From NCBI GenBank assembly GCA_902535155.1, contig CACASB010000002.1, positions 1 through 64,000 of the forward strand: DNA of 64,000 nucleotides. The letters are read 5' to 3'. Source of the DNA: an uncultured Pelagibacteraceae bacterium (lineage in GTDB: Bacteria > Pseudomonadota > Alphaproteobacteria > Pelagibacterales > Pelagibacteraceae). Every line of letters starts with the position of its first letter. Positions within the stretch are counted from its first letter, which is position 1. The notes under the pieces are model-generated. The model had not been told where the DNA came from. It saw nothing but the letters and a program-made list of their open reading frames with translations, and did no database searches. This document shows, one piece after another, positions 38,566 to 47,126 of this stretch. Made by a program: the position numbers and the translations under genes.

Positions 38566-38889
38566 ATGGCAAAATTTTATTTAATAGGCAAGATAAGTGG
38601 AGAACTAATGAAGAGAATGCAGAATGAACCAACTGCAGACAGATTTTCTTCTACAAAAAAGGTAACAGAAGCAGCTGGTTTAAAGCTTATTTCCTACGAG
38701 TGGGTTAGAGGTAGATTTGATGTAATTTCTTGCGTTGAAGGGGAATATGAACAAGCCGTTGCATTAAAAATAGCTTTTAAAAATTCTGGCCTTATGGATG
38801 ATTTAATGGTTCATGAGGTAATTGACTATAATAAAGCTTTTAGTAATGCAGCGAATGCAGCTAACAGTGTAGTTAAACCTGGAAAATAA
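38566..38889 (+). CDS. GYD-domain-like protein
   Basis: 107 aa; GRFDVISCVEGEYEQAVALKIAF; same length and ungapped-alignable to 48673..48996. Confidence 0.7.
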   Translation: MAKFYLIGKISGELMKRMQNEPTADRFSSTKKVTEAAGLKLISYEWVRGRFDVISCVEGEYEQAVALKIAFKNSGLMDDLMVHEVIDYNKAFSNAANAANSVVKPGK

Positions 38890-38906
38890 TATTGAAGGGA
38901 GAATAT

Positions 38907-39323
38907 ATGATAGATAAATTTGGAAATGCTTTTTACTTAATAATTTACTTAGCTCATTTCATAATAGTTGGTGCTTATGCTTATCAATTAGTCTTTGATA
39001 CAAAGAAATTTCTTAAAGGTAGAGGTGTAGACAAAACTGCAACTTTAGTGACAAGATTTGGTGGTGCATTCATGGTTGCCCTTGTTCTAATGTCAATCTA
39101 TATTGCTTTTATAAGACCAGGTGGTTTAGAGGCTACTTGGGCATTTTTCAATTTGGTTTTTATTATTAATGTTTCAATATTAGCTACAAATTTTTATTCT
39201 TTAAAAATTGATAAGACTGGCCTAACCAAGAAAACTAGAAATGATGGAATATATGCTCCACTCATTCTTGTTATCATAAGTGCTGTTCTTTGTTATGGTT
39301 TGGCTGATAAAATTTACGTATAA
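38907..39323 (+). CDS. Multi-TM hypothetical membrane protein
   Basis: Four hydrophobic segments; ATG at 38907 with an upstream AAGGGAG RBS is preferred to TTG at 38892. Confidence 0.65.
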   Translation: MIDKFGNAFYLIIYLAHFIIVGAYAYQLVFDTKKFLKGRGVDKTATLVTRFGGAFMVALVLMSIYIAFIRPGGLEATWAFFNLVFIINVSILATNFYSLKIDKTGLTKKTRNDGIYAPLILVIISAVLCYGLADKIYV

Positions 39324-39340
39324 CAATATTACCTAAGTAG

Positions 39341-39562
39341 ATGTTACCAAAAAAATACTCTCAATTGCTTTTTACATTAATTGTAGGATTTTTTACAAGT
39401 CTTATTATGACTTTGTTAATTACTTATATTAACACTGGTCTAGACGAATTATATATAAAACGTTTTTTGAAAGCTTGGTCTGTAAGCTTACCCATTGCAA
39501 TTATTACTGTATTAAGTCTTGCCCCGGTTGTTAAAAGATTTGTAGATAAAATTACTTCTTAG
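39341..39562 (+). CDS. DUF2798 family membrane protein
   Basis: Two TM; LITYINTGLDELYIKRFLKAWSVSLPIAI resembles DUF2798. Confidence 0.75.
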   Translation: MLPKKYSQLLFTLIVGFFTSLIMTLLITYINTGLDELYIKRFLKAWSVSLPIAIITVLSLAPVVKRFVDKITS

Positions 39563-40079
39563 AACTTTCTTTATAATTAGACATCCATTTACTAAAAACT
39601 TTTATTGCATCGTTCATTTCATTTGTTTTATACGGGTGTTTTTTTGCGCGTCCTAGCATAGTTGCGATTACATTAACTTGATATTTTATAGGTCTGTTTT
39701 TAATCGTATCAACAGTATACAAAGCTTTTTCTTTATCTTTAAAACCTAATCCATGAGTAGTAGTTTTAGGATTATAGTCTGAAAATAGAGATAAATTTAT
39801 TGGTTTTATAGTCTTACTAATTTTTAGAGTATCAATATATTTAAATAAAGTATTGGTATTAACTTTATTCAATACTTTTTTTATTTTGCCATCAAAATCA
39901 ATAAAATTTATTTCAAAACCTTTTTTATCTATTTTTGTAATTAACTTAACATGTCTTTTGTGAAATTTTTTTATATGCTTTTGATAAATATATTTAGTAT
40001 TTAAGTAATCTTTTATTTTATAATTTGGGGATTTAATTAATAGAATTCTACTTTTGTTTTTATACTTAGTTAAATCCAT
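39552..40079 (-). CDS. Hypothetical protein (N-terminus possibly DUF4174-like)
   Basis: 175-aa ORF; N-terminal DLTKYKNKSRILLIKSPN; 11-nt convergent overlap with the DUF2798 gene. Confidence 0.5.
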   Translation of the reverse strand: MDLTKYKNKSRILLIKSPNYKIKDYLNTKYIYQKHIKKFHKRHVKLITKIDKKGFEINFIDFDGKIKKVLNKVNTNTLFKYIDTLKISKTIKPINLSLFSDYNPKTTTHGLGFKDKEKALYTVDTIKNRPIKYQVNVIATMLGRAKKHPYKTNEMNDAIKVFSKWMSNYKESSKK

Positions 40080-40081
40080 TA

Positions 40082-40705
40082 TTAATTTAACTTACTAATC
40101 AATGATGGGTAATTGTTTGTAGGTTTATTGACTTCTTTAGATATTTCATGAAAACTTAATGGTATTTTTTTAATCTGGCTCAAATATTTTTTGCCATCTT
40201 TTTTAAGATCTAAATAATTGTCTATTTCATTATTATCTAAAATTACTGGCTGTCTATGATGTATATCCATGACATTTTGACTAGCCTCTTCAGTAATTAA
40301 ACAAAATTCATTGTTTTCAAAAATTCCTGCAACATATAAAGGTTTTTTGTCTTCTCTTGTAAAATAAAACGGGGTTTTGCTTTCCTTAGATCGTTTCCAC
40401 TCATAAAATCCATCCATTACAGCAATACATCTTGTTGTTTTTATAAGTTTTTTAAAAGAAACTTTTTCATCAATTGTTTCTACTCTTGCATTTATTAAAG
40501 GTCTAAAATCTTTTTGTTTTGCCCATGATGGCACTATTCCCCACTTCACTAACTCCAAAGTCTTGCCATTTGAATATGATTTTATAATTGGTAATGCTTG
40601 ACTAGGATGCGCGTTAAAGTTTTCCTCATCTTTAACTGTTGTTGATGATTTTACAATTTTAACAGTTTTTTCAACTGGTTTGGTAATTACATACCTGCCA
40701 CACAT
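40082..40705 (-). CDS. SOS response-associated peptidase (SRAP/YedK)
   Basis: MCGRYVITKP (catalytic Cys2), INARVETIDEKVSFKKLI, RCIAVMDGFYEWKR. Confidence 0.93.
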   Translation of the reverse strand: MCGRYVITKPVEKTVKIVKSSTTVKDEENFNAHPSQALPIIKSYSNGKTLELVKWGIVPSWAKQKDFRPLINARVETIDEKVSFKKLIKTTRCIAVMDGFYEWKRSKESKTPFYFTREDKKPLYVAGIFENNEFCLITEEASQNVMDIHHRQPVILDNNEIDNYLDLKKDGKKYLSQIKKIPLSFHEISKEVNKPTNNYPSLISKLN

Positions 40706-40732
40706 AAATTAATTATACTTTAATTGAAAAAA

Positions 40733-40876
40733 TTAAAAACCCATTTTAGACCAATTAATTTTATCTTGGTCTTTGCTTTCGAATTTTTCTAACTCTTTTT
40801 TTGATGGTTTTTTAAATATAAATACAATTGTTGCTAAAAAAGCAATTCCTAATAATGTTGTATAACAAACGTTCAT
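40733..40876 (-). CDS. Small single-TM protein (47 aa; not in the ORF track)
   Basis: Reverse translation MNVCYTTLLGIAFLATIVFIFKKPSKKELEKFESKDQDKINWSKMGF*; N-terminal TM with a charged tail. Confidence 0.5.
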   Translation of the reverse strand: MNVCYTTLLGIAFLATIVFIFKKPSKKELEKFESKDQDKINWSKMGF

Positions 40877-40945
40877 AATCTGAAGATAATAAAATTTTAA
40901 AAATTTTCAATATTTTAAAATGTACAGAATTGTCCTAGTTAATTT

Positions 40946-41281
40946 TTAAGAGGTTTTTCCTAAAAAATTTACAAGTACTACACCTATAATAATTAAAGTT
41001 ATTCCGATAATACCATAGATATTTGGAATTTGATTATACTTAAGTATTCCAAAAATAGTCACTGCAGTAATTGTTAAACCTCCATAAGTAGCATAGGTAA
41101 ATCCAACAGGAATTATCATCATTGCTTTTGCTAGAAAAAATATACAAAGAAGTATGGTGACCATACACATAATTGTTGGACCAATATTAGTAAAACCATT
41201 TGTGGTTTTAAGAAATCCGTTAGAAGTTATTCCAAGAACAACTGCTAAAAGTAAATATACATATCCAATTAAATTGCTCAT
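40946..41281 (-). CDS. SMR-family multidrug efflux transporter
   Basis: About 110 aa, four TM; YVYLLLAVVLGITSNGFLKTTNGFT and IPVGFTYATYGGLTITAVTIFGILKYNQ. Confidence 0.85.
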   Translation of the reverse strand: MSNLIGYVYLLLAVVLGITSNGFLKTTNGFTNIGPTIMCMVTILLCIFFLAKAMMIIPVGFTYATYGGLTITAVTIFGILKYNQIPNIYGIIGITLIIIGVVLVNFLGKTS

Positions 41282-41282
41282 A

Positions 41283-41675
41283 TTATTTATAAATTTTATC
41301 TACTTCTACTTGATAAGCTTCAACTAATTTATTGTTTTGATTAGCTATACCTACTACATCAATCATTTCTTTAATCATTTGATCTGTTGCACCTTTTTTT
41401 TTAGCAGCAAATGTGTGTGATCTTGTACAATATCCACAGCTATTTGTAATTGAAACAGCTACATAAATTAATTCTTTTGTGACAGCATCTAAGGCTCCAT
41501 CTTTCATAATTGCTTTTAGACTATTCCAGGTTCTTTCAAGTAAAGCAGGATTATGTGCAATTGATCTCCAAAAGTTTGGTATTTTTGAAATTTTTCTCGT
41601 TTTTTTAATTTCACTAAAAATTTTTTTGACTTTGCCTTTAGCTTTTTTTTCATTGATTGGTTTAAAAATTTCCAT
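41283..41675 (-). CDS. Carboxymuconolactone decarboxylase family protein (AhpD-like)
   Basis: TKELIYVAVSITNSCGYCTRSHTFAAKKKGA (CxxCxxxH). Confidence 0.85.
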   Translation of the reverse strand: MEIFKPINEKKAKGKVKKIFSEIKKTRKISKIPNFWRSIAHNPALLERTWNSLKAIMKDGALDAVTKELIYVAVSITNSCGYCTRSHTFAAKKKGATDQMIKEMIDVVGIANQNNKLVEAYQVEVDKIYK

Positions 41676-41750
41676 ATTCCTCCTATTTAATCAGTATATT
41701 AATTTAGTTATTTACATAAATAAATATTTAAATTAATAGGTAAATGTTTG

Positions 41751-42629
41751 ATGAAAGCTAAAAAGATAGTAATCACAGGTGGAGCAGGATTTGTTGGAAC
41801 AAATCTAATAAAATATTTTCTAAAAAAAACCAAATTTAAAATAATCTCAATAGATAACTACAGCTCAAGTACAAAAAAAAACCATGTTAGAAGTTCTAGA
41901 GTAAGATATATAAAAGCACACACAAAGAACATCGGCACAGTTTTAAACCCAAAAAAAATTCACTCTATTTTTCATTTTGGAGAATTTGCTAGAATTTATC
42001 AAAGTTTTTTACAGATGGATAAGTGTATAGAGTCAAATACTATTGGAACCAATGCAGTAATAAATTTTTGCTTAAAAAATAAAATAAAATTAATTTACAG
42101 TGCTACATCTGCGTCTCTTGGAAATAAAGGGAGGGATAAAGATTTGTCACCTTATGCTTTTACAAAAGCAAAAAATTTAGAACTTTTAGAAAATATGAAG
42201 AAATGGTTTAATTTTAAATATGAAATAATTTATTTTTATAATGTATATGGACCTAATCAAATTGGTAAGGGAAATATGGCAACCGTTATTGGAATATTTG
42301 AAAATTTTTACAAAAGAAATAAACCACTTCCTGTGGTGAGACCTGGAACTCAATCAAGAAGATTTACTCACATTGATGATACCGTAAGAATTTGTTTTAT
42401 GGCCTGGAAAAAAAATTTGTGTAGACATTATAGTATTTCTCATAAAGAGAGTTTTTCAATCACTAAAGTCGCAAAAATGTTTAAAAAGAAAATTAAATAT
42501 TTGCCAAGAAGACCTGGGGAAAGATATGCATCTGCTCTTACTAATATGAATCTTTCTAACAGAGTTTATAAACACTTTGGTAAAATTAAATTAAAAGACT
42601 ATATAAAAGATTTTATCAAAAATAATTAA
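41751..42629 (+). CDS. NAD-dependent epimerase/dehydratase
   Basis: ITGGAGFVGTNLIKYF; LSPYAFTKAKNLELL (YxxxK); YNVYGPNQIGKGNMATVIG. ATG at 41751 is preferred. Confidence 0.85.
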   Translation: MKAKKIVITGGAGFVGTNLIKYFLKKTKFKIISIDNYSSSTKKNHVRSSRVRYIKAHTKNIGTVLNPKKIHSIFHFGEFARIYQSFLQMDKCIESNTIGTNAVINFCLKNKIKLIYSATSASLGNKGRDKDLSPYAFTKAKNLELLENMKKWFNFKYEIIYFYNVYGPNQIGKGNMATVIGIFENFYKRNKPLPVVRPGTQSRRFTHIDDTVRICFMAWKKNLCRHYSISHKESFSITKVAKMFKKKIKYLPRRPGERYASALTNMNLSNRVYKHFGKIKLKDYIKDFIKNN

Positions 42630-43411
42630 TTAAGTGGTTTTAACATCTTAAGCATTTGTTTGTGAATTAGTTTACTCGAAGATATTAATACATTGCCACT
42701 TTTAAAATTTTCTTTATTCTCCCAATTAGTTACAATCCCACCAGACGCTTTTATTATAGGGATTAATGGATAAATATCCCAAATTTTATTTCCGCTTTGA
42801 AACACTGTATCAATTTTACCTTCACAAAAATGTGAGTAGCTTAAAGCATCCATACAAGGAAATTGCATTCGAGGTAATAGTTTTTTAATTTTTTTAAGTT
42901 TATCTAAACTATACTGACCATGAAAATCTCCAGATATTTTTACATCTTTAAATTTTTTAAGATTTGAGGATTTTAACTTTATTTTTTTCTTTCCACTAAA
43001 AAGAAAAGCTTTTTTACTATCCTGGTTAATATAAAATTTATTTAAAACAGGAAAATTAGCTAGTCCCATAACGGGTTTATCCTTATAACAAAATGCAATT
43101 AAATTACTCCATGATGGGTATCCAATTACAAATGATCTAGTTCCATCAATTGGATCTATAACCCAAGAATAATCACTTTTTTTATTTTTTATTCCAAACT
43201 CTTCACCAATAATTGAGTGGCTTGGAAATTTTCTATTAATTTTTGACCTTATGAATTTCTCAAATTTTTTATCAGCAATTGTTACTGGATCGTAACTAGA
43301 TTCGGTCCCTTTATTTTTAGCTTTAAATTTTTTGTTTAATTTTAACTTATAAAATCTGTTTAAATCTCTAGCTAAAGAAATTAAAAAATTATAAATATCT
43401 TTGTTTTTCAT
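42626..43411 (-). CDS. Inositol monophosphatase family protein (possible histidinol-phosphatase)
   Basis: DPVTIADKKFEKFIR, GEEFG, WVIDPIDGTRSFVIGYPSW. Confidence 0.85.
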   Translation of the reverse strand: MKNKDIYNFLISLARDLNRFYKLKLNKKFKAKNKGTESSYDPVTIADKKFEKFIRSKINRKFPSHSIIGEEFGIKNKKSDYSWVIDPIDGTRSFVIGYPSWSNLIAFCYKDKPVMGLANFPVLNKFYINQDSKKAFLFSGKKKIKLKSSNLKKFKDVKISGDFHGQYSLDKLKKIKKLLPRMQFPCMDALSYSHFCEGKIDTVFQSGNKIWDIYPLIPIIKASGGIVTNWENKENFKSGNVLISSSKLIHKQMLKMLKPLN

Positions 43412-43496
43412 TTATTTTCGAGCCTGTTGGAAAGCTTAATACTATTTAATTTTGCTTGATAAAAGTAAATTTTTAGAGAAATGTATTAATATTGTA

Positions 43497-44597
43497 ATGA
43501 AAATTGAATTAGAACAAAATAACAAAGTATTTGTTTTTGAAGGTCCGAATAAATTGGAATTACACCCTATCTGGCTAAGAGAGAGGGTAAGTGAAAAAGA
43601 ACATTTAGATAAAAATACTGAGCAACGTCTTTTTGATCCATCACTTTTAAAAGATATAAAAATTAACAAGGTAAATATTACAGATAAGTTATTGGATATA
43701 GAGTTTAGCGATGGTGTAAAATCAAAAATTGATATTAATAAAATAGAAGAAGAATTTAAATCAGATATTTTTTTGAGAAACCTGATAAAACCATCATTAT
43801 GGGACTCTAGTCTAAATAATATAAAAAATTTCAAATTTGAAAATAATTTTTTTGAAAGCAACGAGATGCTTAAACTTCTAAAATCATTCTATAAACATGG
43901 ATTTGTAGTAATTTCTAATGTTCCAACAAAAAATAATTTTATTGTTAACTTTGCAAATTCAATAGGAAGTATTAGAAGAACAAACTTTGGTGAGTACTTT
44001 AATGTTAAGTCTAAACCTAATCCAAATGACTTAGCGTATACATCTTTGCCATTATCACCGCATACAGACAACCCATATAGAAAACCTGTTCCTAATATTC
44101 AGCTATTACATTGTATTGAGAATGAAGTAAGTGGAGGCCTTTCAACTTTAGTTGATGGTTTTTCAGTAGCTGAAAATTTAAATAATACTCATCCTGAATT
44201 TTTTAAGATTCTAACTGAGGTGAAAGTAAAATTTAGATTTGTTGATAAAGAAGTTGTTTTAGAAAATGACGGTAAATTAATTGAATTAGATGAAAATAAA
44301 GAAGTTAAACAAGTCAGATTTAGTACAAGATTAGATTTTGTACCTGCTTTAGATAAAGAGAAGTTAGATTTATACTATCAAGCAAGAAATAAAATTTCTG
44401 AAATGTATAATTCAGATAAATTTTTAGTAAAATTTAAATTAAAACCTGGTGATTTATTGATGATGGACAATTATAGACTTTTACATGGTAGAACCGAATT
44501 TAATTCAAACGAAGGAAATAGATTTTTGCAAGGTTGTTATATTGATTATGATTCCTCAGAAGGTAAACTAAGGCACTTACTTAGAAAATTTATTTAA
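43497..44597 (+). CDS. TauD/TfdA-type 2OG-Fe(II) dioxygenase with gamma-butyrobetaine-hydroxylase-like N-terminal domain
   Basis: N-terminal LELHPIWLRERV, LPLSPHTDNPYRKPVPNIQLLHCI (HxD) and DNYRLLHGRTEF. ATG at 43497 is preferred to 43452. Confidence 0.85.
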   Translation: MKIELEQNNKVFVFEGPNKLELHPIWLRERVSEKEHLDKNTEQRLFDPSLLKDIKINKVNITDKLLDIEFSDGVKSKIDINKIEEEFKSDIFLRNLIKPSLWDSSLNNIKNFKFENNFFESNEMLKLLKSFYKHGFVVISNVPTKNNFIVNFANSIGSIRRTNFGEYFNVKSKPNPNDLAYTSLPLSPHTDNPYRKPVPNIQLLHCIENEVSGGLSTLVDGFSVAENLNNTHPEFFKILTEVKVKFRFVDKEVVLENDGKLIELDENKEVKQVRFSTRLDFVPALDKEKLDLYYQARNKISEMYNSDKFLVKFKLKPGDLLMMDNYRLLHGRTEFNSNEGNRFLQGCYIDYDSSEGKLRHLLRKFI

Positions 44598-44600
44598 TCG

Positions 44601-45230
44601 ATGGCACAGAAGGATATAGGAAATAAAGTTCCGCTACATACCCTTAAAAAAACAGAGGATGTGATGAAATTCTATGATGATTGGGGTAAAGAAAATAAAT
44701 ACGATAAAGATATGTCTAATTGGAACTATACAGGTCCAAAAGAAACTTCAGAAATATTTAATAAATATTCAAATAATAAAGAAATTAAAATCTATGATGC
44801 AGGTTGTGGTACAGGATTAGTTGGGGTTGAATTAAAGAAATATGGTTTTAGAAACTTTTATGGTGCCGATCTTTCTCAAAATCTTTTAGATTTAGTTCCA
44901 AAAAATCTTTATCAATTCCTAGAAAGAGCAGATCTTAATAAAAAAATTAATCATGAGGATAATAAATTTGATGCAGTAATGTGTGTAGGCACATTCACAT
45001 ATGCACATGTTAAACCTCCTGCTCTAGATGAATTTGTAAGAATTACTAAAAATAAAGGTTTGATATGCTTCACAATTAATGAGGGTATCCATGAAGAATA
45101 CGGTTTTGATAAAAAATTAAAAGAATTATGCGATACTAACACCTGCGAAAAATTAGAGTTTTTCAAATCTCAATATCTAGCAAGTAAAGAGGTGAATGCA
45201 TGGTTGGGTCTTTATAAAGTAACGAAATAG
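44601..45230 (+). CDS. Class I SAM-dependent methyltransferase
   Basis: IYDAGCGTGLVGVELKKYGF, GADLSQNLLDL. Confidence 0.82.
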   Translation: MAQKDIGNKVPLHTLKKTEDVMKFYDDWGKENKYDKDMSNWNYTGPKETSEIFNKYSNNKEIKIYDAGCGTGLVGVELKKYGFRNFYGADLSQNLLDLVPKNLYQFLERADLNKKINHEDNKFDAVMCVGTFTYAHVKPPALDEFVRITKNKGLICFTINEGIHEEYGFDKKLKELCDTNTCEKLEFFKSQYLASKEVNAWLGLYKVTK

Positions 45231-45232
45231 TT

Positions 45233-46249
45233 TTATAATTTTCTAAAAGCCATACTCTTACTTAGGTAAGCGTTTTTATTGTAATACATCTCAAGTCCAT
45301 AATTTTTAGCTACTTCTTTTAAATTCTCTCTGATGTATTTAGGATAAAACGGTTCATGAGTAGAATAAGGAAAAAATTCTAATAATGGGTTTAACTTAGG
45401 ATTATCATCAATTTGTAATGAGTCTGTTAAAACAAATATACCATCTTTCTTTAAAACTCTTGAAACTTCAGAAAATACTCTCTTTCTTATTTCAGTTGGT
45501 ATCTCATGAAACATATAAGTAGAGGTAATTATATCATAAGAATTACCTTCAAAAGGTAACTCTTCACCTTTGCAGTTAACGTACTTAAGATCTTTAAATT
45601 TTTTTAATTTTTGTTTAGCAACATTGAGATATTCTTCAGATAAATCTGAACATGTTATGTCAGTATCTTTAAAATTTAATTTATAACTTTCAATAATTTC
45701 TCCAGTTCCAGTTCCAATATCCAATAATTTGATATTTGTTTTATTAGAATTTAAATATTTAATTAAAGGTATCATTGAAAATCTTCTCATTGTAGCTGCG
45801 CATCCTGTAAAAAGTGTTTCCACTTGAAATTCATAAAGTCTTGCTGATTTTTCGCTTAGATATCCATCTGTCTGGTAATGAAAATTTCTTAAGTAATATT
45901 TAGGTAAATCTTTTTTAGCTTTTACTTCAGAAAATTTACCTGATGCTCTTCTTTTATCTATTTTTGGAAGATCTAAGAAAAAATCAAAACTACCTTTTGC
46001 AGCACTCAATAAATCTTTAAGTTGTGTTTTAGGTATTTTATAAAATTTTGAATTAATTAACTTTCTTTCTTCGTTTAATAACTTTATCATTTCAAAAAAC
46101 ATTTGTTTACCTGAAGGCATCTTGCCGTAAAAGGAAGGGGGATTAGTTTTGTCTATTTTAATTGGTGTAGAATATTTAAATGAAATTATATAATGCGCGG
46201 AATACCACAAAAATTTTGTTGACTGATTAAAAAAGTAACCTATCGACAT
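45233..46249 (-). CDS. Class I SAM-dependent methyltransferase
   Basis: LLDIGTGTGEIIESYKLNF, TCSDLSEEYLNVAKQ, EVSRVLKKDGIFVLTDS. Confidence 0.82.
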   Translation of the reverse strand: MSIGYFFNQSTKFLWYSAHYIISFKYSTPIKIDKTNPPSFYGKMPSGKQMFFEMIKLLNEERKLINSKFYKIPKTQLKDLLSAAKGSFDFFLDLPKIDKRRASGKFSEVKAKKDLPKYYLRNFHYQTDGYLSEKSARLYEFQVETLFTGCAATMRRFSMIPLIKYLNSNKTNIKLLDIGTGTGEIIESYKLNFKDTDITCSDLSEEYLNVAKQKLKKFKDLKYVNCKGEELPFEGNSYDIITSTYMFHEIPTEIRKRVFSEVSRVLKKDGIFVLTDSLQIDDNPKLNPLLEFFPYSTHEPFYPKYIRENLKEVAKNYGLEMYYNKNAYLSKSMAFRKL

Positions 46250-46276
46250 GCCTATATTTTACACTAAAAAATTATT

Positions 46277-46984
46277 TTAACCAAGCTTTTGTAGAAAAGG
46301 TAGTGCCTCTAATAAATAATAGCCAACAGCTTGTAATTGGTTTGTAATTATTAAAATTCCAGTAATTAAAAGAATAACTCCACCTGATTTTGAAATAATA
46401 TTCATATTATTTTTTAGATTTTTAGATACTGACATAAACTTTTGAATTAGAAAACCAGACAATATAAAAGGAATTGCTAGACCCAGAGAGTAAGATGTTA
46501 AAAGCAAAATACCTTTAGTTAAGGTACTTTCTAATGCAGCCAGAGCTAATATAGAGCCAAGAATAGGCCCAATGCATGGTGTCCATCCAAAACCAAAAGC
46601 TGCTCCTACTAAAACTGGATATAATTTGTTTGATCTTCTTTCTGTTTGAAATCTTTTTTCAATATTTAGAAATTTAAAATTAAAAAGACCTAAAAGTTGC
46701 AAGGAGAATAATATGATTACTGCGCCTGATGCAATTCTTAACTCGAAAGAATTAGCAAGCACAAAATTACCTATGAAAGTGCTCGTTGCTCCAAAAGCAA
46801 TAAATACTATTGAAAAACCTATTGTGAAGAGTGCTGTTGGAATTATGTTTACCCGTTTGCTCTCTAATAATTCATTTAAAGTACTGCCAGAAACGTAAGA
46901 GATGTATCCTGGAATAAGTGGTAGAACACAGGGTGAAAGAAAACTTATAAAGCCAGCAAAAAAAGCTAATAATAATTGTGCCAT
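46277..46984 (-). CDS. ccdA: Cytochrome c biogenesis protein CcdA
   Basis: GFISFLSPCVLPLIPGYISYVSG and GAAFGFGWTPCIGPILGS. Confidence 0.95.
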   Translation of the reverse strand: MAQLLLAFFAGFISFLSPCVLPLIPGYISYVSGSTLNELLESKRVNIIPTALFTIGFSIVFIAFGATSTFIGNFVLANSFELRIASGAVIILFSLQLLGLFNFKFLNIEKRFQTERRSNKLYPVLVGAAFGFGWTPCIGPILGSILALAALESTLTKGILLLTSYSLGLAIPFILSGFLIQKFMSVSKNLKNNMNIISKSGGVILLITGILIITNQLQAVGYYLLEALPFLQKLG

Positions 46985-46999
46985 TTAAAATTTTTAATT

Positions 47000-47125
47000 T
47001 TAAAAAGGTGAAAAAATTACAATTAAAAGCAAGATAATCCATACAGCGCCATAATAAAGTGGCATCATATTTCTCCAAGAAAATAAAATATTTGCAGCTT
47101 TTTTAATTTGTTTTTTTGATTTCAT
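47000..47125 (-). CDS. Small single-TM protein (41 aa; not in the ORF track)
   Basis: Reverse translation MKSKKQIKKAANILFSWRNMMPLYYGAVWIILLLIVIFSPF*; ends 16 nt upstream of ccdA on the same strand. Confidence 0.45.
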   Translation of the reverse strand: MKSKKQIKKAANILFSWRNMMPLYYGAVWIILLLIVIFSPF

Positions 47126-47126
47126 G

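Noticed and set aside
43442-43861. 139-aa reverse ORF
   Set aside because: Lies antisense within the 2OG dioxygenase gene, is Ser/Phe/Leu-rich with no recognisable motif, and the + frame has clear family motifs.
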